Assembly (NCBI GenBank): GCA_023399095.1
Contig: JAEWQS010000189.1
Span: 1-64,000, forward strand
DNA: 64,000 nucleotides
Direction: 5' to 3'
DNA from: Bacillota bacterium
GTDB taxonomy: Bacteria > Bacillota > Clostridia > Christensenellales > SZUA-584
A program made the position numbers and the translations under genes. Positions 34,437 through 41,460 of this stretch are shown piece after piece (positions within the stretch are counted from its first letter, which is position 1; every line of letters starts with the position of its first letter). A model generated the notes under the pieces. That model was not told where the DNA came from. It did not search any database and worked only from the letters and a program-made list of their open reading frames with translations.

Positions 34437-35845
34437 GTTTAACAGAGCAACAAGTTCGCCAGATCGTTGAAGATACAATGAAAAATATAGCAGGCGCTCC
34501 GGTAACGGCCGCGGCAGCAGGCGGGAGCTGGCTCTGCGACACCATGGAAGAAGCGATCGCTTCAGCCAAAGCTGCTCAACAGCAGCTCATAGCGATGCCG
34601 CTCGATAAACGCGGCAAGCTGATAGACGCTATGCGCCGCGCAGCGATGGAAAACGTACAGTATCTGTCGGAGCTCGCGCATAACGAGACAGGTTACGGAA
34701 AAACGGAGCACAAGGTTTTAAAGAATAAACTGGCGATAGAAAAAACGCCGGGTATCGAAGACCTGACCGCGGACGCCATGTCGGGGGACTATGGACTCAC
34801 GCTGGTTGAGCGCGCGCCTTTCGGAGTTATCGGCGCGATAACGCCGTCTACCAACCCGACATCTACGGTAATAAATAATTCGATAAGCATGATAGCGGCG
34901 GGTAACGCCGTGGTGTATAACCCGCACCCGGCAGCCAAGAAAAGCTCTACTGAAACAATGCGGATACTTAATGAAGCAATCGTTTCGGCAGGCGGGCCTG
35001 CCACGCTTATATGTACCGTAAAACAGCCGACATTGGAAAGCGGCAAGGCGCTGATGGAGCATAAGGACATACCGTTGCTCGCCATAACGGGAGGCGAAGC
35101 CGTCGTGCATGTGGCAATGCACACTGGCAAAAAAGTCATAGCGGCAGGGCCGGGAAATCCGCCTGTCATTGTGGACGACACCGCAATAATAAAGCAGGCA
35201 GCAAAGGACATAGTGGACGGCGCAAGCTTTGACAACAACGTTCTATGCATAGCGGAAAAAGAGGTGTTCGTATTCGGAAGCGTGGCCGATATGCTCATGA
35301 ACGAGATGCAAAAGCACGGCGCAATTAAAGTATCGGGCACGGAGATCGACAAAATAGTCAAAACCGTTTTTGTGCAGAAGGACGGCAAATATGTCGTTAA
35401 CAGGAAATACGTTGGCAAGGATGCGACGAAGATACTTTCGGACAGCGGCGTTTCCTACACCGGGAACCCGAGGCTCGTTTTTGCGGACGTAGATGAAAAC
35501 CACCCGTTCGTAACGGTGGAGATGCTGATGCCGGTGCTCGGTATCGTGCGCGTTCAAAACGACGAGATCGTCACCGCGATACAGATGGCCATAAAAGCGG
35601 AGAACGGCTGCAAGCACACGGCTATGATGCATTCTCAGAACGTCAGCCATCTTTCGATGGCGGCCAAAGCGATGAATACGACCATATTCGTTAAAAACGC
35701 GCCCTCTTACGCAGGGCTCGGTTTCGGCGGAGAAGGTTTCACGACATTGACGATAGCGACTCCTACGGGAGAGGGACTGACGAGCGCCAGAACGTTTACG
35801 CGTGTGCGCAGATGCGTTCTGTACGGGAACTTCAGGATCGTATAA
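34433..35845 (+). CDS. pduP: CoA-acylating aldehyde dehydrogenase (PduP/EutE type), BMC cargo
   Basis: 470 residues. Residues 1-20 (LTEQQVRQIVEDTMKNIAG) form the encapsulation-type helix, followed by an Ala-rich linker. In the catalytic domain, AITPSTNPTST, GPGNPPVIVDD and the catalytic Cys in FDNNVLCIAEKE match PduP/EutE. It converts acetaldehyde, CoA and NAD to acetyl-CoA and NADH in the shell interior. Here the aldehyde would come from DERA. The following PduS-like gene begins at the next base after its stop. Confidence 0.93.
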   Translation: MSLTEQQVRQIVEDTMKNIAGAPVTAAAAGGSWLCDTMEEAIASAKAAQQQLIAMPLDKRGKLIDAMRRAAMENVQYLSELAHNETGYGKTEHKVLKNKLAIEKTPGIEDLTADAMSGDYGLTLVERAPFGVIGAITPSTNPTSTVINNSISMIAAGNAVVYNPHPAAKKSSTETMRILNEAIVSAGGPATLICTVKQPTLESGKALMEHKDIPLLAITGGEAVVHVAMHTGKKVIAAGPGNPPVIVDDTAIIKQAAKDIVDGASFDNNVLCIAEKEVFVFGSVADMLMNEMQKHGAIKVSGTEIDKIVKTVFVQKDGKYVVNRKYVGKDATKILSDSGVSYTGNPRLVFADVDENHPFVTVEMLMPVLGIVRVQNDEIVTAIQMAIKAENGCKHTAMMHSQNVSHLSMAAKAMNTTIFVKNAPSYAGLGFGGEGFTTLTIATPTGEGLTSARTFTRVRRCVLYGNFRIV

Positions 35846-37165
35846 ATGGATAAGCAGCAGATTTTAAACAAAATCAAAGAGGCGGGAGTGATAGGCGCTG
35901 GCGGCGCTGGTTTTCCCACACATATCAAACTGTCGTGCAGCGCCGACGTTGTTATAGCAAACGGCGCTGAGTGTGAACCGCTGCTGCGCACCGACCGGCT
36001 GCTCATGGAAACATACCCTGAGAAGGTCGTTGCGGGGATCAAGGCTGCTATGTACGTAACGGGCGCGAAGCGGGGCGTTATTGCGCTCAAGAAAAAGTAT
36101 GTAAAAGCCGTAGAAGCAATGAGAGGCGCGCTGGATTCCAGTATGGAACTGTATCTTATGGACAGTTTCTATCCGGCGGGTGATGAGCAGCAGATCGTGT
36201 ATGAGGTGACGGGTAAGGTCGTTCCCACGGGAGGGCTTCCCATAGATGTGGGGGCCATGGTACAGAATGTCGCCACGCTGATAGCCATCGCGGAAGCGCT
36301 GCAGGAAACGCCCGTTATAGAAAAGTACGTGACAGTCGCGGGCGAGGTATCAAACCCTATGGTGTACAAAGCGCCCATAGGAATGCCGCTTACGAAATTG
36401 ATTGCGGCGGCGGGAGGCTCGAAAGACGATTCGGAATACAGCGTAATCATCGGCGGCCCTATGATGGGGCGCGTATCGGAGGATATTACAGCTGAAGTCG
36501 TGGAGAAAACGACAGGCGGCATAATCGTGATGCCAAAAGGCCACACGCTGATACGCCAGAAGACCCGCGACCTTGTGCAGGATATAAGGCTCGCCAAATC
36601 GGTTTGCTGCCAGTGCAACTACTGCACACAACTCTGCCCGCGCAACGCTCTGGGGCTCAAGGTGGAGCCCCACAAGATAATGCGCGCACTTGCTCTTAAC
36701 GCCGACAACTTCGGCGAGGTGAACGGCATATTCTCATGCAGCAACTGCGGCGTATGTACTCAGTACGCGTGCAACTTCCAGCTAGCACCCTCAAGACTTA
36801 TGACCAGGGTCAAGCAGGAGCTCGCAAAAGCGGGAGTGAAGCCTGAGAAGAAAGTGGCGTTCAGCGTGGCGGATAACATGGAAAGCATAAAGGTGCCAGT
36901 GTCAAGGCTGATGATACGGCTTGGTATCGTACCATACGACAGGGATCTGCAATTAAAAGACGAAACGGTGGATACAGATTATGTCCGGCTGCCGCTGAAG
37001 ATGCATATAGGAGCGCCTGCCGTCCCAATAGTAAAAACAGGCGATAAAGCCATTGCGGGGCAAATGATAGCCTCGGTGGACAACGGCGTGGGTGCAAACT
37101 TGCACGCAAGCATAACGGGAATTGCGATGGTAACGGACAAGTATATTGAGATAAGGAAGCAGTAA
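35846..37165 (+). CDS. pduS: PduS-like Fe-S flavoprotein (RnfC family)
   Basis: 439 residues. The N-terminal glycine-rich loop GVIGAGGAGFPTH and NGAECEPLL are the flavin/NADH-binding marks of RnfC/PduS; GGLPIDVGAMVQNV follows. Two cysteine clusters, CCQCNYCTQLCP and CSNCGVCTQYAC, can bind two [4Fe-4S] centres. In the Pdu system PduS passes electrons (cobalamin reductase) and partners with PduT. No B12 enzyme is seen here, so it more likely moves NADH electrons to or through the shell. Immediately followed by the PduT-like gene. Confidence 0.92.
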   Translation: MDKQQILNKIKEAGVIGAGGAGFPTHIKLSCSADVVIANGAECEPLLRTDRLLMETYPEKVVAGIKAAMYVTGAKRGVIALKKKYVKAVEAMRGALDSSMELYLMDSFYPAGDEQQIVYEVTGKVVPTGGLPIDVGAMVQNVATLIAIAEALQETPVIEKYVTVAGEVSNPMVYKAPIGMPLTKLIAAAGGSKDDSEYSVIIGGPMMGRVSEDITAEVVEKTTGGIIVMPKGHTLIRQKTRDLVQDIRLAKSVCCQCNYCTQLCPRNALGLKVEPHKIMRALALNADNFGEVNGIFSCSNCGVCTQYACNFQLAPSRLMTRVKQELAKAGVKPEKKVAFSVADNMESIKVPVSRLMIRLGIVPYDRDLQLKDETVDTDYVRLPLKMHIGAPAVPIVKTGDKAIAGQMIASVDNGVGANLHASITGIAMVTDKYIEIRKQ

Positions 37166-37167
37166 AT

Positions 37168-37716
37168 ATGACACACGCAGTGGGAATGGTCGAAACAAAC
37201 TGCATAGCAAAAGGCATTGAGGCCGCAGACGCGATGCTCAAGGCGGCTGATGTGACCCTTCTGTCGGCGCAGACAGCCTGCGCGGGCAAATACGTCGTAA
37301 TCGTATCGGGCGACGTGGCGGCAGCAAAAGCCTCGGTGGAAGCGGGGGCGGCCGGAGCAGAGGAGACGCTCGTAGACAGCATGGTGATACCCAATATTGA
37401 CGAGCAGGTCTTGAAAGCTGTATCGGCATGCGGCGAGCCTCATAACTTTGAGGCGCTCGGGATTATCGAGACGTTCTCGCTCGTGTCGGCACTGCTGTGC
37501 GCGGACGTTGCGGTAAAGGCGGCGGACATTGAGCTGATAGAGGTAAGGCTGGGCAGAGGCCTGGGCGGCAAGTCGTTCCTGACGCTGACGGGAGACGTTG
37601 CGGCGGTGCGCCACGCGATAGAAGCGGCGAAATCGGACGAAGGGGTTAAGGGCATGATAACGCGCACTGTGGTTATACCCTCTCCGCATCCTGACCTTAA
37701 GAGGTCAGTCTATTAA
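37168..37716 (+). CDS. pduT: BMC-T tandem-domain shell protein, PduT-like with pore Cys38
   Basis: 182 residues, two BMC domains in tandem (1-90, 91-182), forming pseudohexameric trimers. In domain 1 the pore loop reads SAQTACAGKY, and its Cys is residue 38, the same number as the PduT cysteine that holds a [4Fe-4S] cluster at the trimer axis. The PduS-like gene ends 2 nt upstream; the pair would form an electron path across the shell. The second domain ends VVIPSPHPDLKRSV. Confidence 0.92.
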   Translation: MTHAVGMVETNCIAKGIEAADAMLKAADVTLLSAQTACAGKYVVIVSGDVAAAKASVEAGAAGAEETLVDSMVIPNIDEQVLKAVSACGEPHNFEALGIIETFSLVSALLCADVAVKAADIELIEVRLGRGLGGKSFLTLTGDVAAVRHAIEAAKSDEGVKGMITRTVVIPSPHPDLKRSVY

Positions 37717-37791
37717 GTGAGAAGATGGGCATAAGCTCTTCTGATAAAGCCTAAAAAAATATAGTTTTTATATGACAAAAGGAGCAAAGCA

Positions 37792-38097
37792 ATGGAAAAA
37801 CAAGCATTGGGAATGGTAGAGACAAAAGGTCTTGTCGGCGCTATAGAAGCGGCTGACGCGATGGTAAAAGCGGCTAACGTCACACTAATCGGTAAAGAGC
37901 AGATAGGATCGGGACTCGTGACCGTCATGGTAAGAGGCGATGTGGGTGCTGTCAAGGCGTCTGTTGATTCGGGCGCGGCAGCGGCAAAGCGCGTGGGCGA
38001 GCTTGTTTCGGTACACGTTATTCCGCGTCCGCACGACGATGTAGAAGGCATACTGCCTGCAGTGAAACCCGCAAAAGCGGCGGCGAAGAAGGAATAG
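37792..38097 (+). CDS. BMC-H hexameric shell protein 2, with Lys/Ala C-terminal tail
   Basis: 101 residues. The core differs from the 32510 product at only a handful of positions and keeps the pore loop KEQIGSGL. After ILPAV it adds a tail [10 protein letters not shown] absent from the other two BMC-H proteins; such tails may bind nucleic acid, cargo or other shell parts. AAAGGAG precedes it; the BMC-P gene begins 1 nt past its stop. Confidence 0.95.
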   Translation: MEKQALGMVETKGLVGAIEAADAMVKAANVTLIGKEQIGSGLVTVMVRGDVGAVKASVDSGAAAAKRVGELVSVHVIPRPHDDVEGILPAVKPAKAAAKKE

Positions 38098-38098
38098 C

Positions 38099-38362
38099 AT
38101 GTACACCGGGAAGGTCATAGGCTCGGTCGTCAGCACGGCAAAGGACCCGAGCCTTAAAGGCGTCAAGCTGCTCGTGGTGCAAAAGTACGAAAACGGCAAA
38201 CCTGCAGGGCTGATAGTGTCGGCGGACGGGACTCGTCAGGCGGGGCCGGGGGATTTTGTGTACCTGATTGGCAGCAAGGAAGCATGCCTGCCGTTTCCGG
38301 AATGCAGGTTGATACCTTTGGACTCATCGATCATAGGGTTTATTGACCGTATCAACGAATAA
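38099..38362 (+). CDS. BMC-P pentameric shell vertex protein 2
   Basis: 87 residues of the EutN/CcmL family: [25 protein letters not shown] at the start and [21 protein letters not shown] in the middle. Paired with the BMC-H gene just upstream. The segment [10 protein letters not shown] replaces the usual ENKP-type loop. It differs clearly from the other two copies, so vertices may be mixed or swapped by condition. Confidence 0.9.
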   Translation: MYTGKVIGSVVSTAKDPSLKGVKLLVVQKYENGKPAGLIVSADGTRQAGPGDFVYLIGSKEACLPFPECRLIPLDSSIIGFIDRINE

Positions 38363-38382
38363 TCAAAAGGGGGATTTGTAAA

Positions 38383-38658
38383 ATGGAAAAACAAGCACTC
38401 GGAATGGTTGAGACAAAAGGGCTCGTGGGCGCGATTGAGGCGGCTGATGCGATGGTTAAAGCGGCGAATGTCACGCTCGTAGGCAAAGAGAAGATAGGCA
38501 GCGGACTCGTGACCGTGATGGTGCGCGGAGATGTTGGTGCTGTTAAAGCGGCGGTGGATTCAGGCGCGGCGGCTGCAAAGCGCGTTGGTGAGCTCGTATC
38601 GGTACATGTGATACCGCGTCCGCACGACGACGTCGAAGCCATACTGCCAGGAAAATAG
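38383..38658 (+). CDS. BMC-H hexameric shell protein 3
   Basis: 91 residues, nearly identical to the 37792 core. The pore-adjacent loop reads KEKIGSGL, with Lys replacing the Gln seen in the other two, which would add positive charge near the hexamer pore. Ends EAILPGK without a tail. AAAGGGGG upstream; followed after 1 nt by a BMC-P gene, repeating the H-P pair arrangement of 37792-38362. Confidence 0.95.
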   Translation: MEKQALGMVETKGLVGAIEAADAMVKAANVTLVGKEKIGSGLVTVMVRGDVGAVKAAVDSGAAAAKRVGELVSVHVIPRPHDDVEAILPGK

Positions 38659-38659
38659 T

Positions 38660-38929
38660 ATGCTGCTTGCAAAGGTAGTCGGCAATGTGGTGTCGACGAT
38701 AAAGCCCGAGTCGCATCACGGGCGCAAGCTCATGATGGTTGAACTTATTGGGCTTGATAATAAACCATACGGCACGCGGCAGATAGTCATAGACGCTGCC
38801 AACGCCGGAATTGGCGATACCGTGCTTGTCAATGTGGACGGCGGCGCGTCGCTTATGATACTTGACGACAAGAAAGCTCTCGTCGATATGACGATATGCG
38901 GCGTTGTCGACCATTTTGACGTAGAATGA
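38660..38929 (+). CDS. BMC-P pentameric shell vertex protein 3
   Basis: 89 residues of the EutN/CcmL family: AKVVGNVVSTIKPESHHGRKLMMVEL, then IDAANAGIGDTVLVNVDGGAS with the conserved glycine turn, and ICGVVDHFDVE at the end. It is the most standard of the three vertex proteins. Third BMC-P in the operon. Confidence 0.92.
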   Translation: MLLAKVVGNVVSTIKPESHHGRKLMMVELIGLDNKPYGTRQIVIDAANAGIGDTVLVNVDGGASLMILDDKKALVDMTICGVVDHFDVE

Positions 38930-38945
38930 AAGGCGGGGGACTGCA

Positions 38946-39674
38946 TTGGATATACAGGATATCGTGGCAAAGGTCACGAAAGAAATATTAGCACGGATGG
39001 GAGAGAGCGTTCCCGTAGAATCGGGAACGGATATCGCTCATACTATAGAACACAGCCTTTTAAACCCAGACATGACGAAGGATCAGATAATAAAGGGGTG
39101 CAAAGATGCAAAGGCATTTCGCATGGCCAATATATGCGTATCGCCCTATTATGTAGCGCTCGCCGCGGAGTATCTGCGCGGCAGCGGAGTTAAGGTTTGT
39201 GCTCCTGTGGCGTTTCCGCATGGCGCATCTTCTACGGCGGCAAAGATAGTAGAAGCAAGGGAAGCCATCAAAAACGGTGCGGAAGAGCTTGACGTTTCTA
39301 TAAACATTCTCGCTATAAAGAGCGGAGAAATAAAGGACGCGCTCTATGACTTGTGCGAGGTAGTGAACGTAGCCAAGGGCAAAGCTCTCGTTAAAGCAAT
39401 CTATGAGCAGGGACTTTACACCGACGATGAGAAGGTTGCTGCACTTAATGTCGCCAAACAGTCGGGCGCTGATTTCATTAAGATATCGAACGCTCTTACA
39501 GGCAAGAAGGCGTTGGCTGAGGACGTACATTTCGTACGCAGCATAGTGGGAAACACAATAGGCATAAAAATAGACGGCGGAATCGCCACCGCGGCGAAGG
39601 TTCGCGAGCTGATGGCGGCGGGCGCTCAGCGTTTTGGGTGCAGCAAGTCGGTCGAGATAGTACAGGGACAGTAA
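38946..39674 (+). CDS. Divergent DERA paralog, putative BMC cargo
   Basis: 242 residues starting at TTG 38946 (AAAGGCGGGGG upstream). Residues 1-18 (MDIQDIVAKVTKEILARM) form an encapsulation-type helix. The catalytic Asp (EELDVSIN), Schiff-base Lys179 (FIKISNAL) and Lys208 (IKIDGG) are kept. Changes from DERA: TSTG becomes ISNA, GGVR becomes GGIA, and HTLLKP becomes HSLLNP, removing phosphate-site residues. It may act on a non-phosphorylated or different aldol, or be structural. Last gene of the BMC operon, just before a strong terminator. Confidence 0.82.
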   Translation: MDIQDIVAKVTKEILARMGESVPVESGTDIAHTIEHSLLNPDMTKDQIIKGCKDAKAFRMANICVSPYYVALAAEYLRGSGVKVCAPVAFPHGASSTAAKIVEAREAIKNGAEELDVSINILAIKSGEIKDALYDLCEVVNVAKGKALVKAIYEQGLYTDDEKVAALNVAKQSGADFIKISNALTGKKALAEDVHFVRSIVGNTIGIKIDGGIATAAKVRELMAAGAQRFGCSKSVEIVQGQ

Positions 39675-39701
39675 GGATAAACAATCATATCATTTCAAAT
39701 T

Positions 39702-39738
39702 AAAAATACACGGGTGCGAGATGCTTCCGTGTATTTTT
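39702..39738. terminator. Bidirectional intrinsic terminator ending the BMC operon
   Basis: AAAAATACACGG (39702-39713) pairs perfectly with CCGTGTATTTTT (39727-39738). T-runs are present on both strands. It lies between the converging second DERA gene and the minus-strand LacI gene. Confidence 0.85.
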
Positions 39739-39775
39739 CTATTTTGGGTATTCGATTATCTGTGAAATAGTAAAG

Positions 39776-40843
39776 TTAAATACTATTCGCTGTGTTTGCT
39801 CTCGGGAGTGAGGCTACGCTTTTGCGTACCTTTATATCGGTTGAGATAGCGATGCGGAATACACCGCAGTGATCCGATGCGGGACCATGTGTCCCTTCCA
39901 GTATCCTTTGATGCAGCAGATCCATCGCCTTGCTGCCCATCAATACTTTCATAACCTTGATCGTGGTCAGCGGTGGGCTGATCATCTCGCAGGCGGGCAT
40001 GTCGTCAAACCCGATGATGGAGACATCATCCGGAATCTTGTATTCAAAACGGTTAAAGGCGCGTATGGCACCGAAGGCAATCACATCCGAATCAGCAAAG
40101 AAGGCGGTCGGGAGATCTCGGTTATCTTTCAGCCAAAGGCAAACATCATGATACGCCTTCTCGGAAGAGAAATCCACCGGCACGACTTGAAGCGTGGCTT
40201 CGGGATGATCCGCCATGGCGCGATGAACGCCTTCGCTCCGTTCGTCAAAGTTCAATATGCGCTGGATAGAGCTGAGATAGCCGATTTTGGTATGACCCTG
40301 GTTGATCATATACTCTATTGCTTTATATGCACCGCGTAGGTTATCGGTAAACACACAGTCGATTTCAGAATGAAATGTTTTAGTGTCGACAATGACAATA
40401 GGAACTTCCGGATGCTGTCTGACAATGGGATGTTCCAATAAGCCGGATGATTCATCCAACTCTGTTCCGAGCAGAATAATGCCTGCTGTATTCTGAAAAA
40501 TAGCATTGAGCTGATCTGTTTCGTCTTGGCTGCTATAAAAATAGCTGAGTAAGACGTTATAGCCCAATTTTTTAGCTCTGGCTTCAATACCCTGCAGCAC
40601 AATGGAGTGGAAAGAAATTTCGTTAACAACAAGCCCCTCGCCGACATAAATCACATAGCGTATATTGCGGGTAACCGAGGGCTGATTGTGTCGCTGGGGG
40701 ACTGCATAATCATATTTTGCGGCTGTATTGATAATCAATTCGCGTGTGGCATCACCGACGCCAGGTTTGCCGTTAAGCGCAAGTGAAACGGCTGACGGTG
40801 AAACGTTCAGCATTTCAGCAATTTCTTTGGCAGTTATACTCAC
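39776..40843 (-). CDS. LacI-family transcriptional regulator
   Basis: 355 residues. HTH AKEIAEMLNVSPSAVSLALNGKPGVG at the N-terminus and the effector domain with SIIGFDDMPACEMISPPLTT near the C-terminus are diagnostic. Start is GTG 40843, 7 nt after GAGGAGG on the minus strand. It diverges from the ABC operon at 41461 across 617 nt that contain a perfect 12-bp palindrome, so autoregulation and control of the transporter are likely. The effector is probably the sugar imported by that operon. Confidence 0.9.
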   Translation of the reverse strand: MSITAKEIAEMLNVSPSAVSLALNGKPGVGDATRELIINTAAKYDYAVPQRHNQPSVTRNIRYVIYVGEGLVVNEISFHSIVLQGIEARAKKLGYNVLLSYFYSSQDETDQLNAIFQNTAGIILLGTELDESSGLLEHPIVRQHPEVPIVIVDTKTFHSEIDCVFTDNLRGAYKAIEYMINQGHTKIGYLSSIQRILNFDERSEGVHRAMADHPEATLQVVPVDFSSEKAYHDVCLWLKDNRDLPTAFFADSDVIAFGAIRAFNRFEYKIPDDVSIIGFDDMPACEMISPPLTTIKVMKVLMGSKAMDLLHQRILEGTHGPASDHCGVFRIAISTDIKVRKSVASLPRANTANSI

Positions 40844-40919
40844 TTGGTTGCCTCCTCGTATTATTGGCCTAAATCCAGTATAACAAAATATTATTATAAA
40901 TCAATAAGGAATTTAGTTT

Positions 40920-40931
40920 TTTAGTACTAAA
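40920..40931. promoter_or_regulatory. Candidate LacI operator, perfect palindrome
   Basis: TTTAGTACTAAA is a perfect 12-bp palindrome. TTTAGT also occurs at 40912 and in CAAATTTAGTAAA near 40951. The site lies 77 nt upstream of the LacI start and 125 nt upstream of the ABC-operon -35. Confidence 0.45.
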
Positions 40932-41055
40932 TTATTTACACCAAATTTAGTAAATTGTTGAACAAAACACCGATATTTAGCAAGATATTTATAAAAGCAT
41001 ATAGTTTGCAGCAAATAAATGCGATTAATTCATTATTAAGGAGCTAAATATCCTA

Positions 41056-41084
41056 TTGACATTAACGAAATAATGGGCTAGAAT
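41056..41084 (+). promoter_or_regulatory. Strong candidate sigma-A promoter of the second ABC operon
   Basis: TTGACA (41056-41061), 17-nt spacer, TAGAAT (41079-41084). Near-consensus. It places the transcript start near 41091 and implies a leader of about 370 nt. Confidence 0.7.
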
Positions 41085-41090
41085 TTAACT

Positions 41091-41460
41091 ACAGATTGAG
41101 AGACTTGAGCTAAACAATTGAGTTTCTACAAGTAAACCATTATATGTGCCTGATAAGGAGATAGAGGAGCGTGCAGACAGCGAGACGCAACCGGGATCCG
41201 AATCGACATGATTAGCATCACAGAATTTCGGTAAATAATAGAAGTGCAAACGCATGCATTGGAGCATGACGTTGGCAAAGGAAATTGACTTTCCGGGTGG
41301 TTACGGAAAGGCGGGGGATTCTTTTGGTTGTATAGATGTGCAAAACATCTAATGTGTATACGATTGGATGCTATGCCAATGAAGTTCAAAAGGATATCCT
41401 GCATTAAGTCATATAAGAACTGACAAGCTGCATGCGATTGCTATACGGAAGGAGTGCGAT
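41091..41460 (+). ncRNA. Long, possibly structured 5' leader
   Basis: The region between the promoter and the ATPase start is far longer than other leaders in the window and is richer in G than its flanks. Local pairings include AGATGT/ACATCT around GCAAA (about 41334-41350), extended by GTATA/TATAC, and GGAAA/TTTCC near 41279-41293. It could be a regulatory RNA or simply a decayed sequence. I cannot match it to a known riboswitch class. Confidence 0.3.
41254..41352 (+). CDS. Possible 32-residue leader ORF
   Basis: ATG 41254 to TAA 41350-41352 in the long leader, with a second ATG at 41266. It contains EIDFPGGYGKAGDSFG. No clear ribosome binding site precedes the first ATG; GGAG precedes the second too closely. 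Could be a leader peptide, the remnant of a gene, or chance. Confidence 0.2.
   Translation: MHWSMTLAKEIDFPGGYGKAGDSFGCIDVQNI

Larger units (their letters stand above)
40844..41460. other. Divergent regulatory region and long leader
   Basis: 617 nt with no gene of normal size. The left part is AT-rich with TTTAGT-type sites including the palindrome at 40920-40931; a good promoter is at 41056-41084; and about 370 nt of more mixed composition (41091-41460) form a long leader before the ABC ATPase gene, with small hairpins and a 32-codon ORF. Confidence 0.6.

Noticed and set aside
41150..41400. Lysine-riboswitch-like stretch (GATAGAGGAGCG) in the leader
   Set aside because: Only the first short segment resembles the class; the later conserved parts of a lysine riboswitch are not found in order, and the downstream gene is a sugar ABC ATPase.
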